Positions 16,933-25,079 of a DNA stretch of 36,826 nucleotides are shown here, piece after piece. Each line of letters begins with the position of its first letter. Position 1 is the first letter of the stretch. The translations under genes and the position numbers were made by a program. The notes under the pieces are model-generated. The model worked only from the letters and a program-made list of their open reading frames with translations, made no database searches and was not told the origin of the DNA. This DNA is from Parachlamydiales bacterium (lineage in GTDB: Bacteria; Chlamydiota; Chlamydiia; Chlamydiales; Parachlamydiaceae), in contig JAGVJG010000062.1 of NCBI GenBank assembly GCA_020051235.1, positions 1-36,826 on the forward strand, read 5' to 3'.

Positions 16933-17248
16933 CATTGCGGCAGGTGGCCTGCCGCCCTCGCCGGAGGCGAGCATCAGTTCAGCTAAATGTATGCCGCCCT
17001 CTAAGGGCGGGTCTCGAGCGCCCCTACAGGGCGCCACCGAGCCATTTATGGCGACGGGAAAAATTGCGGATGCGAGCGATGGGCTTAGGTTGTACCTACC
17101 CGAGCGAGAGCTGCGTAAGCAGCGGTTATACGCGATTTTAACCCCGCAAGAAATGGCCTTGGGGAGGCGGGGGCGGCAGCCCCGACAAGAACATTCGTCG
17201 GAAAATGCGTCAGCATTTTTTGACAAATCTCGAGTAGAACTCAAATGA
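16933..17248 (+). repeat. GC-rich multi-hairpin dispersed repeat, left copy
   Basis: This element fills most of the 544-base gap between the RNB and HdeD-like genes. It is GC-rich against an AT-rich background. An inverted copy lies at 36568-36826. Shared blocks include GAGCCATTTATGGCG, GAGCGATGG, GAGCGAGAG, TACGCGATT, GAAATGGCCTTGGGGAG, GCCCCGACAAG and the end block from GTCGGAAAATGCG to CTCGAGTAGAA. Perfect hairpins lie at 16937-16955, 16957-16971, 16994-17010, 17018-17034, 17086-17098, 17110-17123, 17170-17183 and 17202-17219. The last has a 7-bp stem followed by T residues, like a terminator. Open frames across it do not match those of the other copy, so it is probably not coding. It may be a REP/MITE-like mobile element or a structured RNA. 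Confidence 0.85.
17202..17222 (+). terminator. Terminator-like hairpin at the conserved end of the repeat
   Basis: The stem AAAATGC/GCATTTT with loop GTCA is followed by T residues on the plus strand, as in a rho-independent terminator. The hairpin is identical in the right-hand repeat copy. No plus-strand gene precedes it directly, so it would end a transcript from within the repeat or act as an insulator. Confidence 0.4.
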
Positions 17249-17286
17249 TTAGTTAAGCAGTGAATAAGAATTTATCTTAAGAAATT

Positions 17287-17308
17287 GGAGGAAGCTTTCG
17301 CTTCCTCC
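17287..17308 (-). terminator. Rho-independent terminator of the HdeD-like gene
   Basis: On the minus strand, 8 bases after the stop, GGAGGAAGC pairs perfectly with GCTTCCTCC around a GAAA loop, followed by AATTTCTT. A 9-bp stem with a stable tetraloop is good evidence for a terminator, though the T run is weak. Confidence 0.7.
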
Positions 17309-17315
17309 GAGAATA

Positions 17316-17882
17316 CTAGTTGTTTTTTGGTAGCTCTAAGTTACGTGCTGACAATGCGAGAATAATCCATGTCCATCCGTAGACGATTAAGTCGATACCG
17401 ACGAATAAGCCGATAACCCATAGACTCGCTTCTGGCCAGTCAGACAGGATGAGGAATCCTAAAATGGCTGAGACGAGTCCGCTGAATAATACCCATCCCC
17501 AATGTTCGAATCTAACTAATATAGAGACGAGAATTTTAAAAATCCCCGAGACTAAGAAGAACAATCCAATTATGAGTGTCAAACCTGCGGCAACTTGAAT
17601 CGGTTTAAAGAGGAATAACGCACCAACTACTAATGTTAGCAATCCGGTAAGTAGCGCGACAAAAAATCCGGTCCACTCTTTTGCCCAGAAACTGTAAATC
17701 AATTCCGCGATTCCCGAAGCCACTAGGATCGATCCAAGAAAAAAGATGGATACGAGAGTAGTCGTATAGGATAAAGCAACTGCGGCGGTTCCTAGAAGAA
17801 CAAGAATAATACCTAAAAATAAAAACCAGCCCCAATTACGGCGTAAATCCGCAATGGCTGAAAAAAAATTGTTTGTAATCAT
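17316..17882 (-). CDS. HdeD-family (DUF308) membrane protein, 188 aa
   Basis: The start at 17882 (MITNNFFSAIADLRRNWG) is supported by a strong AAGGAGAT ribosome-binding site; a longer frame to 17930 runs through the promoter region. The protein has six hydrophobic helices in three pairs with many glycine and phenylalanine residues, as in the DUF308/HdeD family of inner-membrane proteins, linked in E. coli to acid resistance at high cell density. The biochemical role is unknown. A sigma70-type promoter lies upstream and a terminator downstream, so this gene is probably transcribed alone. Confidence 0.85.
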   Translation of the reverse strand: MITNNFFSAIADLRRNWGWFLFLGIILVLLGTAAVALSYTTTLVSIFFLGSILVASGIAELIYSFWAKEWTGFFVALLTGLLTLVVGALFLFKPIQVAAGLTLIIGLFFLVSGIFKILVSILVRFEHWGWVLFSGLVSAILGFLILSDWPEASLWVIGLFVGIDLIVYGWTWIILALSARNLELPKNN

Positions 17883-17901
17883 GAGATCTCCTTTCCTGAC
17901 C

Positions 17902-17930
17902 TTCATAAATGAAATAAAAAGGGGAATCAA
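17902..17930 (-). promoter_or_regulatory. Sigma70-type promoter of the HdeD-like gene
   Basis: On the minus strand TTGATT (17925-17930) is followed after 17 bases by TATGAA (17902-17907). Each box matches the consensus at four or more positions, and the start codon lies 19 bases further with a strong ribosome-binding site. Confidence 0.55.
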
Positions 17931-17973
17931 GAGAAAGAAATTTAAAAATTATTAACTATTTAATTAACAGTAA

Positions 17974-19770
17974 TTAAAGAATAGTTTCTTCGTCTTCATA
18001 ATCATCATCATTTATAGCATCAGGCAAGAAACCGCCCGCTTGCATTTCCCACATCATTGAATAGTGGCCCCCGAGCTTTAGAAGCTCTTCATGCGTGCCT
18101 TCTTCAATAATTTTTCCTTGATCAAAGACCAAGATACGATCCATGCCGGATAAAGTCGAGAGGCGATGGGCAATGACTATGGTCGTTTTGCCTTCCATTA
18201 ATTCTTGAAGGGCATTTTGGATGTTTCTTTCGGTGACGGAATCAAGTGCGGAAGTTGCTTCATCAAGGATAAGAATAGGTGCATTTTTTAAAACCGCACG
18301 TGCGATGGCGATCCTTTGTTTTTGACCCCCTGAAAGCTTGATGCCTCTTTCGCCCACCAATGACTGATATTTGTCGGACATTTTTAAAATAAAGTCTTCG
18401 GCGTTGGCTTTTTGTGCAGCAACAACCACTTCGGTGGGCTCAGCCTCCGGTTTTCCGTATTGAATATTGTCCCAAACGGATCGGTGAAAGAGAGAGGGGT
18501 CCTGAGGAATCAAAGCGATATTTTGCCTAAGTGATTCTAAAGTAACATCTTGAATATTTTGGCCATCGATCAAAATCCGCCCATTCGAAAGATCGTAATA
18601 GCGCAAAATTAAATGCACGAAGGTGGTTTTACCCGATCCTGAAAACCCAACAAGCCCTACTTTTTCACCTGCCCTGATATCGATATTTTTATTTTGGAAT
18701 AGCGTGGAAGAGGTTGGGTTATATTTAAATGAGACATTTTCAAATGTTATGGCCCCTTCTTTTACTTTAAGAGGATAAGCGCTTGGCTTGTCAATGATAT
18801 CATGCGGAATTTGAATGATCGAAAGGGCTTGTTTGCAAGTTCCTAACTCTTTAAAGAATAGGGGCATTTCCATTCCTGCAAACCAGGCCATCATCGTTAC
18901 GTTCCAAGAAGAGTTAAAAATATAAACAACTTCTCCGGCAGATATAGCTCCCTGTGACCATGAATAAATAATATAGCCGTTCATTAAAAGGCCTATCCAA
19001 ATAAAACTCGCGAGCCCCATGAAAATTCTCATCTTTTCGATGATCCAAAGCGAGTCGATATTTTTCTTTAATTCAATATCTTGGAATTTCTTTAAGTAAT
19101 TCTGTTCGTAAAGTTTGCGGGAAAAAAGTCGAACATTGATGTGATTTGAGATACTATCCACAATTTTTCCCATTAAAACGCTTCTTGCTTCGGAGTGTAC
19201 ATGAGCCATGTCATCGCATTGCCGCGCAAAATAAAGGGCGATCGACATATGTACAACAATCCAGCTTAAGAGAATGACTCCAAAGATAGGTTGTATAGAG
19301 GTGAAAAGGGCGACCGCAATGATGACTCCAACCGCAACGGGCACAAAAATCTGCATTATTTGTTGGATGATTCGGGTAAAACCAAGCGTCATATCAGAGA
19401 TTTTATTTGATAGGCTTCCAGCAAATTGGCTGGTAAAAAAACTATAGGAGTGGTCTTGCACATATTTGAACAAGCTCATCCTTACATCGGCCTCCAGTTT
19501 TGGAAAGGCAAAGGCTGAAAGAAGGCCGGAAATACGGAAGAAGACTTCAATGGTTATCCATAGAAGGATACCTGAAATAATAGGTAAGGCTAAGTAGGAT
19601 AGAACGGGCTCACCGCTGTAATTTGTGATTTTTTCTATGAATACGCCAAAAACTACCGGCCAGAAAATGTGGTCAATTGTCCATGCCAAGCAGGTAATTT
19701 GAATTAATAAAAAAACGAGCTTTTGTTTTTTTAAGAAATGCCAAAAGAAAGGCCAAAGTCGTTTAGGCAT
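17974..19770 (-). CDS. ABC exporter, fused permease and ATPase (MsbA-like type)
   Basis: The 598-residue half-transporter has an N-terminal membrane domain of about six helices (residues 15-310) and a C-terminal ATPase. Walker A is GFSGSGKTT near residue 376, the Q-loop LIPQDPSLF follows, the signature LSGGQKQRIAIARA is near 477, Walker B ILILDEATSALD is near 500, and the H-loop is VIAHRLSTL. It should work as a homodimer exporting lipids, peptides or drugs from the inner membrane. It ends in an acidic tail (DDDYEDEETIL). It has its own gap upstream and is not clearly in an operon. MsbA (lipid A flippase) is possible, but multidrug exporters look the same, so no symbol is given. Confidence 0.92.
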   Translation of the reverse strand: MPKRLWPFFWHFLKKQKLVFLLIQITCLAWTIDHIFWPVVFGVFIEKITNYSGEPVLSYLALPIISGILLWITIEVFFRISGLLSAFAFPKLEADVRMSLFKYVQDHSYSFFTSQFAGSLSNKISDMTLGFTRIIQQIMQIFVPVAVGVIIAVALFTSIQPIFGVILLSWIVVHMSIALYFARQCDDMAHVHSEARSVLMGKIVDSISNHINVRLFSRKLYEQNYLKKFQDIELKKNIDSLWIIEKMRIFMGLASFIWIGLLMNGYIIYSWSQGAISAGEVVYIFNSSWNVTMMAWFAGMEMPLFFKELGTCKQALSIIQIPHDIIDKPSAYPLKVKEGAITFENVSFKYNPTSSTLFQNKNIDIRAGEKVGLVGFSGSGKTTFVHLILRYYDLSNGRILIDGQNIQDVTLESLRQNIALIPQDPSLFHRSVWDNIQYGKPEAEPTEVVVAAQKANAEDFILKMSDKYQSLVGERGIKLSGGQKQRIAIARAVLKNAPILILDEATSALDSVTERNIQNALQELMEGKTTIVIAHRLSTLSGMDRILVFDQGKIIEEGTHEELLKLGGHYSMMWEMQAGGFLPDAINDDDYEDEETIL

Positions 19771-19856
19771 AGCATATATAAATTTATCAAATTAAAGAGT
19801 TTTATACTACGGTCTTCCTAGGGAAGTCCCATCCATTAATCCTAAAGCACATAAGC

Positions 19857-19884
19857 TTGACGACTATTTAAAAGTCTTTATAAT
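19857..19884 (+). promoter_or_regulatory. Strong sigma70-type promoter with very short leader
   Basis: TTGACG (19857-19862) and a perfect TATAAT (19879-19884) are separated by 16 bases. The ATG at 19897 is only 12 bases beyond the -10 box, so the predicted 5' leader is about 5-6 bases, with no room for a Shine-Dalgarno sequence. Confidence 0.7.
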
Positions 19885-19896
19885 GTTTAGTATTTT

Positions 19897-20616
19897 ATGA
19901 ATAAATTTATTCTATCCTTTTCCCTTTCTTTTTGCTTTTTATTAAATTCTGCTTTGCCTGTAACGCATGTTTATTTTACTAAGATGTATTTTAAGTATTA
20001 TCCAAAGTATTCAGCAGAAGAACAAAAGTTATTTTTAATTGGAACCGTATTTCCTGATATCCGTTACATGGGTGATTGTGATCGCGGCGATACTCATTGG
20101 GATGCCATCTCTTTGAAAGAAGTATTGGAAGAGACAGACCCCTTTATTGCCGGGATGAAATTTCATTCCTATGTCGATATTGTTAGAGAAGATTTAGTGG
20201 TTAAAGAAGGAATATATCCTAAGTTAAAGACGCTTGTTGCCTCGGATAATATTCACACCTTTTTAAAGCTTGCTGAAGATGAATACTATATTCATGACGG
20301 CTCATATGCCGAAATCCCTAATATTTTAGCCGAAGTGCTGCCCCAAGAAATTGAAACGGGAATTCCTGAAAAAAACATTAGGAAGTGGCATCAAGCAATT
20401 GTTTTTCTTTTTATATCCAATCCCGCTCAAGCCCTTCAATTTGCCGCTTTGTCAGGCAAAACGATTTTAAATATAACACCAGAACAAATGCAGATTTGGA
20501 ACAAGTGCTTCAAAACGGTAGTTCAAGATGAGCTCATCGTGAGTTGGTGTAAAAAGCTATCTTTTCATTTCGAGGAAGAAATGAAGCCTTCAAAAATAGC
20601 TGACACCCAAAATTAA
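19897..20616 (+). CDS. Secreted zinc-dependent phospholipase C-like protein, 239 aa
   Basis: A clear signal peptide (KFILSFSLSFCFLLNSALP) is followed directly by THVYFTKMYF, then LIGTVFPDIRYMG, DTHWD and FIAGMKFHSYVD. This spacing of His and Asp residues matches the zinc-dependent phospholipase C/S1-P1 nuclease-like family, in which they bind metal ions. Many such genes are annotated as zinc-dependent phospholipase C family, and their real substrates are mostly untested. The protein should be periplasmic or secreted. It has its own strong promoter with a very short leader. Its 3' end overlaps the convergent coiled-coil gene by 27 bases. Confidence 0.6.
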   Translation: MNKFILSFSLSFCFLLNSALPVTHVYFTKMYFKYYPKYSAEEQKLFLIGTVFPDIRYMGDCDRGDTHWDAISLKEVLEETDPFIAGMKFHSYVDIVREDLVVKEGIYPKLKTLVASDNIHTFLKLAEDEYYIHDGSYAEIPNILAEVLPQEIETGIPEKNIRKWHQAIVFLFISNPAQALQFAALSGKTILNITPEQMQIWNKCFKTVVQDELIVSWCKKLSFHFEEEMKPSKIADTQN

Positions 20617-21492
20617 CCCTTCATAAGGGCCGCTTGTAATAGGACTCAAAATTAACTCTGTTCCATTATTCAAAGTTATGGGAGCGGGTTTATTTTGCTC
20701 TAAATTCAATATTGCCTCATGCCATTTTAAACTTTGAGTAGGAAATAGATCGGGCAGGTCCTCTTTATTAATTTCAGGAGTTGCCCCGCTGCAAGCCAAT
20801 GTAGTTTGATTTTGTAGATGATAGACAAACACCGTTGCCGAACTGTGGTTTTTTATCAAATGCTCTAAATTTGAAGAGGGGGATGCCTTTTCAATCTTTT
20901 CCTTTAAAAGTTGGCTTAATTCTAAAGCATCTGTTTCGTGAATAAACGGATCTTCTTCAAGTTCAGATTGCTTAATGTCGACCAGCGTTTTTATTTCATA
21001 TTCCAGCTCTCTTAATTTAGTGCTTTGCTCTTCAATAAGATGGATATGTTCTTTAAGATATTTTTCTTTCTCTTCAAGCTGCTCTTTAATTCGAAGAAGC
21101 TCTTGTTCTTTTGATTCAATATCGCTTTGTTTTAGATGTTTTTGAAGGCTCACTTCTTGTTTCAAAACTTCTACTTCTTGCTCAAGCTGAGATTTTTGAG
21201 CGGTGATTTCAGCTAAAGGCTCTGATAAATCAGGATAATCTGGAAGAGCCGCAATAATAGGAGGATTTTCAGGAATGATCGGTTCATAGTTGGGGGCAGC
21301 AGCAATAGCACCTCTTTGATGGAAGTGATAAAAAAGAAAAATCGATCCAATTGCAGCTAAAACGATACCTCCACTTAAACTAAGCCATTGGGTTGAGGGT
21401 GGTGCGGGAAAGACCCAACACCAAACTACAATCGGGGCAAAATATAAAAAGAATATGATTAGAGCATCTATTCCATTATTTTTTGAGCGCAT
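20590..21492 (-). CDS. Two-helix membrane protein with coiled coil, 300 aa
   Basis: I take the ATG at 21492 (MRSKNNGID); a TTG 15 bases upstream is possible, and neither has a good ribosome-binding site. Two membrane helices lie near residues 9-28 and 36-56, joined by a short proline-containing loop. A linker follows, then a long coiled coil (about 90-165) rich in Q, E, K and L. The C-terminal 100 residues (HSSATVFVYHLQNQTTLACSG onward) look like a small alpha/beta sensor-like domain that I cannot name. The arrangement resembles Inc proteins, but it is the last gene of the greA-rdgB-NYN run, so a housekeeping envelope role is also possible. Confidence 0.6.
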   Translation of the reverse strand: MRSKNNGIDALIIFFLYFAPIVVWCWVFPAPPSTQWLSLSGGIVLAAIGSIFLFYHFHQRGAIAAAPNYEPIIPENPPIIAALPDYPDLSEPLAEITAQKSQLEQEVEVLKQEVSLQKHLKQSDIESKEQELLRIKEQLEEKEKYLKEHIHLIEEQSTKLRELEYEIKTLVDIKQSELEEDPFIHETDALELSQLLKEKIEKASPSSNLEHLIKNHSSATVFVYHLQNQTTLACSGATPEINKEDLPDLFPTQSLKWHEAILNLEQNKPAPITLNNGTELILSPITSGPYEGLILGVSYF

Positions 21493-21530
21493 GTTGATTA
21501 AATGCAATACACTAGATAAATAGTCAATCG

Positions 21531-22148
21531 TTAATCCTCATCTCTGTTTTCTTTAAAGAGCCGTTCCCATCTTTCAAACTCAGATTCGCCATTTTCTTCT
21601 TTGAATTTAGGAAGATTCTTTTTTACTTTTTGAGGTTTTGAAACTTTTGGAGTTTCTGGAGGAAGGCGTTTTTCAAATTCATTTAAATAATACACCAGGG
21701 ATCCCGATATTTTTCGAGGGGTTTTAAGTGCCAAAGGGGGCTTTTCTTCTTTTTTTAATTTTGGCTTTGTTTCCTTTTTTTGAAGAAAGGTCTGAAAGTC
21801 TTTGCACTCCATCGTATGGGAAAGGGCATTTCTGCAGTGCATGGCAAGGCGTTTGTCTGAAGTTACTACCGTTATAATACGAGGATTTTTAGAAACTTTT
21901 AGATTTTTTAAAATCCAATCGTCTGCACTTTCTCCTTCATCGGTAAAAATGAGTTGAAAAAGATGCTCCCTTTTTTCTGTGTGATAACCCGGCTGGTATT
22001 TTGAATCAAAAACGAGGACGATGTCTAACTCGGCTAATAAACTTAGTCGAGACATCTCTTTTATTAAATCTTCTCTGATAGATCGTACTTCTTCTCTTTT
22101 ATGGAGAAGACGGAATAAATAGTTATACCCATCAACCAGATAGCGCAT
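21531..22148 (-). CDS. NYN-domain (YacP/Rae1-like) ribonuclease
   Basis: The N-terminal 130 residues match the YacP-type NYN/PIN-like domain: MRYLVDGYNYLFRLL with the first conserved aspartate, LDIVLVFDSKY, ESADDWILKNL and IITVVTSDKRLAMHCR. These acidic residues form the metal site of a small endonuclease. In Bacillus the relative Rae1 cleaves mRNA on the ribosome. The C-terminal 75 residues are lysine/proline-rich and probably disordered, perhaps binding RNA. The gene follows rdgB by 2 bases in the greA operon, placing RNA cleavage, nucleotide clean-up and transcription-elongation rescue on one message. Confidence 0.8.
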   Translation of the reverse strand: MRYLVDGYNYLFRLLHKREEVRSIREDLIKEMSRLSLLAELDIVLVFDSKYQPGYHTEKREHLFQLIFTDEGESADDWILKNLKVSKNPRIITVVTSDKRLAMHCRNALSHTMECKDFQTFLQKKETKPKLKKEEKPPLALKTPRKISGSLVYYLNEFEKRLPPETPKVSKPQKVKKNLPKFKEENGESEFERWERLFKENRDED

Positions 22149-22150
22149 AT

Positions 22151-22741
22151 TTACATGGCTTCTAGAAAGAGGAGTAATTTTTCAAATGCTTTACGTCTAT
22201 GAGAAACTTTATTTTTGGTGGCTTCGTCGAGTTCAGCAAAAGTACGATCATAGTCGTGTTTGATGAAAATCGGGTCATAGCCAAACCCGGACCGCCCCTT
22301 TTCTTGGGGGGAAATGAATCCTTCTACTCGACCGCGTACGGTTTTTAAAAGGCCTTCTGGTTTTGCGACTGCAATGACGCATTCAAAATAGGCATTTCTT
22401 GCATCCCCAAAACTTTGTTCAAGCATGGAAAGGAGTTTAGAGCGATTTTCTTGATCGGTCGGATCTTCTCCTGCAAAACGATGAGACCTTACTCCAGGAA
22501 GTCCGCCTATCGAAGGAACCACTAATCCGGAATCATCGGCTACCGTTAACATATTTAAATGTTTCGCTGCATCCGTGGCTTTTAAGATAGCATTCGCTTC
22601 AAAAGTTTCTCCACTTTCTTCCGGGGGCTTGTAGGCAGGGAAATCCAAGAGGGAGTAGAGGTCAAGCCCTTTTATGGGCTTAAACATCTCTCTTAATTCC
22701 CTCAATTTGTGTACATTTGAGCTAGCAAGTAATAATTTCAT
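22151..22741 (-). CDS. rdgB: Non-canonical purine NTP pyrophosphatase (RdgB/HAM1)
   Basis: The 196-residue protein has all family signatures: LLLASSNVHKLRELREMF at the N-terminus, SGETFEANAILKA, VADDSGLVVPSIGGLPGVRS with the metal-binding aspartates, GFGYDPIF, and SHRRKAFEKLL at the end. It hydrolyses ITP, dITP and XTP to the monophosphates, keeping deaminated purines out of DNA and RNA. Length is normal. Its ATG shares one base with the greA stop, so translation is coupled. Confidence 0.95.
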   Translation of the reverse strand: MKLLLASSNVHKLRELREMFKPIKGLDLYSLLDFPAYKPPEESGETFEANAILKATDAAKHLNMLTVADDSGLVVPSIGGLPGVRSHRFAGEDPTDQENRSKLLSMLEQSFGDARNAYFECVIAVAKPEGLLKTVRGRVEGFISPQEKGRSGFGYDPIFIKHDYDRTFAELDEATKNKVSHRRKAFEKLLLFLEAM

Positions 22742-24888
22742 TAGTCAAAAATTGTCTTTAGACTTTCGATCTTATACTTTTCGTCTTTAAATTGAAAGGT
22801 CTCCCCGGCTCGCTTTCCGAGCATAGCTTGAGCTAGTTTTGACTGAAAAGATAGAACCTTGCCTTCAACATCGGCATCCCATGGACCTAAGATTTTATAA
22901 GTAATGGAGGTTCCCTTTGGATCTTCGATTTTAACAACCGAGCCCACTGCGACTTCATCTTTGCTTGTATCAGGAGGAGTAATAACACGCGCTTTTTTAA
23001 TGTCGTCGGCTAAGCGTCTCATCTCACCTTGAAGACGAGCCCTTCTCTCTTTTGCAAACTTGTACTCAGAATTTTCGCGAAGGTCTCCGAGTGCTCGTGC
23101 CGCTTCAATTTCTCTTGCATTATCGACCATTTCTTTTGTAGCAATCTCTTCAACTCGCTTTTGACTGCGAATATACCCTTCTTCTGTAGTCCAAAGAACA
23201 TAAGGAGCTTTTTCTTCATCTGATTTCAATGCGAGTTCAGGATAATGAACGGCTGCAAGAGATCTTAAGCTCTTTTGATCATGATCTTCTATCGAGTGAG
23301 ATTTTGACGCATAAAGTAAAAACTCTTTAGTAAATTCATAGGTCGATTGCTTGAATAAGTCACGTACCGCTTTATATCGCTCCGCGATAATCACGTTTAG
23401 AATCTTCTTCACCAGCTCTTGATAAGAAGGGGAATTTTCAATTTGAGAAAGTAGTAGCAAAAGTCCTTCCCAGAAATTGTCATAATGATCAGATAAAAGA
23501 AGATCGTCTTTATCACTTAAAATGACACGGTTAAATAACCAGAAGAACCATTCGGGGTTTTGGCTTGGATTGTTTAGGATTTCCTTAACCGCTTTTTCAA
23601 CTACTTGACGGCCTTCTTTATCAGCAGAAAGCTCTTTCATTAAGTATTCACGGATCAGAACGTTATCAAATCGTTTTATAGCATCTAGAAATAAAGGAAT
23701 CCATTCGGATTTATTTTCCCTTATCCACATCAAAGCCTGTTTTTTGATTTGCAAAATCTCTACATCATCAATTAATGCGATGAGATCATTTTCGTTCTTT
23801 AAGATGGTTTCTGGATGAGGATAATTATTTTGAGGAAGAGTGTTCAAAGCAATAAATAGGCCTTGAAGACGATCTTTGGGTGGTAGATTTTCTGCCAATA
23901 CTTTCTTAAGAGTCTGTTCGAAATAATTTTTCACTTCTTCTTTCTTAAGTGTGGAAGCCTCTTCTTTTGAATAGCTATGAAGGGTTTGAAGAATGTCGAT
24001 CGCTTTTTTCTTTTTAGAAAGAGCCTGCATCAATTTATCTTCGTGAGAAATTTGCTGTGAACGAAGAGAAAACACGCCTTTTAAAGAGTCTGGAGTATCT
24101 ACTAGAAGGTCTTTTTTGAGTTTAGATCTGGCTTGTGACCACCATTTCGAAAATTCATCTTCAGGAATGACTAGATCGGCCATTTCGTCTTTAATTTCTT
24201 GGGCTGTTTTTGGGCCCAAATCGGAAAGTAAGTCTTTAATCACTTTGACGGGATTTGCACGCGCTTCTTTTTCAAGTTCATCGGGCTTTGAAAAGCGGCG
24301 ACTTAAAAAGTGAGTTTTAGGAACAGGAATTAATAGCCTCATAGCATGGCTATAACTGAGTGATTTTCTTCCTGAGAGATTTTCAAATTCAAGAGTAACT
24401 TGTTCTCTTAAATGTGAGAGTTCCATGATCTCTCCGATCCCCCAGCCACCGGGGTGTAGAAGGAATTGACCTGCTTCTAGATGCGCTAAAACATCTACAA
24501 AGCTTAAAGTGCCCGTAAAGTTGTCTTTAGATTTGAGCCCGGCTATTTTTAAAATGTCGTTAAATTGTGATTTTTGGCCATATCGTTCTTTAGACTTCTC
24601 TAGAACTAAATCATAAAGCTCTTGAGTTTGAGTTGTTTGGATGTCGATTATCCCTTTCAAGATAGTATAAGAAGCATTCGGATCTTGAACAGTTCGCCAA
24701 ATAGGAATTATGGTTTCAACATAGGCTCCCATGGGTTTTGCAAAATCAGATTTTTTTATCATCTGAATCAATTCATTAAGCTCTTCTGAGGGAACATTGT
24801 CACTTGTACAATACTCTTCCCAGAGAGTCATGAATTTATTAAAATCGCGATTCAATATCTGTGTCTGAAATTCTTTTAAATAGCCCAT
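22741..24888 (-). CDS. greA: Transcription elongation factor GreA with long chlamydial N-terminal extension
   Basis: The last 155 or so residues are a complete GreA: an N-terminal coiled coil with ARALGDLRENSEYKFAKERR, whose acidic tip residues stimulate RNA cleavage in stalled RNA polymerase, and a C-terminal FKBP-like domain with VGSVVKIED, YKILGPWDAD and AMLGKRAGE. The first 550 residues are an extra mostly helical domain. From memory, Chlamydia GreA (CT636) has the same 715-residue length, so the extension is a phylum marker rather than a local fusion. Its function is unknown. A sigma70-type promoter and an AGAGGT ribosome-binding site lie upstream. It heads an operon with rdgB, the NYN RNase and the coiled-coil protein. 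Confidence 0.95.
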   Translation of the reverse strand: MGYLKEFQTQILNRDFNKFMTLWEEYCTSDNVPSEELNELIQMIKKSDFAKPMGAYVETIIPIWRTVQDPNASYTILKGIIDIQTTQTQELYDLVLEKSKERYGQKSQFNDILKIAGLKSKDNFTGTLSFVDVLAHLEAGQFLLHPGGWGIGEIMELSHLREQVTLEFENLSGRKSLSYSHAMRLLIPVPKTHFLSRRFSKPDELEKEARANPVKVIKDLLSDLGPKTAQEIKDEMADLVIPEDEFSKWWSQARSKLKKDLLVDTPDSLKGVFSLRSQQISHEDKLMQALSKKKKAIDILQTLHSYSKEEASTLKKEEVKNYFEQTLKKVLAENLPPKDRLQGLFIALNTLPQNNYPHPETILKNENDLIALIDDVEILQIKKQALMWIRENKSEWIPLFLDAIKRFDNVLIREYLMKELSADKEGRQVVEKAVKEILNNPSQNPEWFFWLFNRVILSDKDDLLLSDHYDNFWEGLLLLLSQIENSPSYQELVKKILNVIIAERYKAVRDLFKQSTYEFTKEFLLYASKSHSIEDHDQKSLRSLAAVHYPELALKSDEEKAPYVLWTTEEGYIRSQKRVEEIATKEMVDNAREIEAARALGDLRENSEYKFAKERRARLQGEMRRLADDIKKARVITPPDTSKDEVAVGSVVKIEDPKGTSITYKILGPWDADVEGKVLSFQSKLAQAMLGKRAGETFQFKDEKYKIESLKTIFD

Positions 24889-24909
24889 TTTACCTCTGAC
24901 GTGTGGAGA

Positions 24910-24938
24910 AGTATATTACGACCTTTAAAATTATTCAA
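24910..24938 (-). promoter_or_regulatory. Sigma70-type promoter of the greA operon
   Basis: On the minus strand TTGAAT (24933-24938) and TATACT (24910-24915) are separated by exactly 17 bases. Each differs from the consensus at one or two positions. The predicted transcript starts about 15 bases before the ATG at 24888 and carries AGAGGT as ribosome-binding site. Confidence 0.7.
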
Positions 24939-25079
24939 TTCCTAGAATACATAGTTTACTTGCTAAGGTTCCTTTGATAACCTGAGGCCAAGGGAAGTCG
25001 GGGATAGGGTCAAATTAGCCTAAAATACTCTTTATTAGTGGTATAGGATCCAAAAGCTCGAGGATGGTAAAATAGAATA

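Noticed and set aside
16896..17248. Overlapping open frames of 81, 85 and 105 codons in the left repeat
   Set aside because: The frames follow the GC-rich hairpin repeat. Between the two copies the reading frame shifts out and back by indels not divisible by three, so no protein is conserved.
16933..17248. CRISPR array
   Set aside because: The region has several different hairpins rather than identical repeats with regular spacers, and no cas genes are present.
17605..17835. Open frame of 76 codons within the HdeD-like gene
   Set aside because: It is a same-strand shadow in another frame with no family pattern; the HdeD-like frame explains the region.
24889..25079. Possible tRNA or small RNA between greA and the divergent gene
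   Set aside because: I found no cloverleaf, no T-loop GTTCRA pattern and no strong terminator. The gap holds the greA promoter and otherwise nothing I can support.
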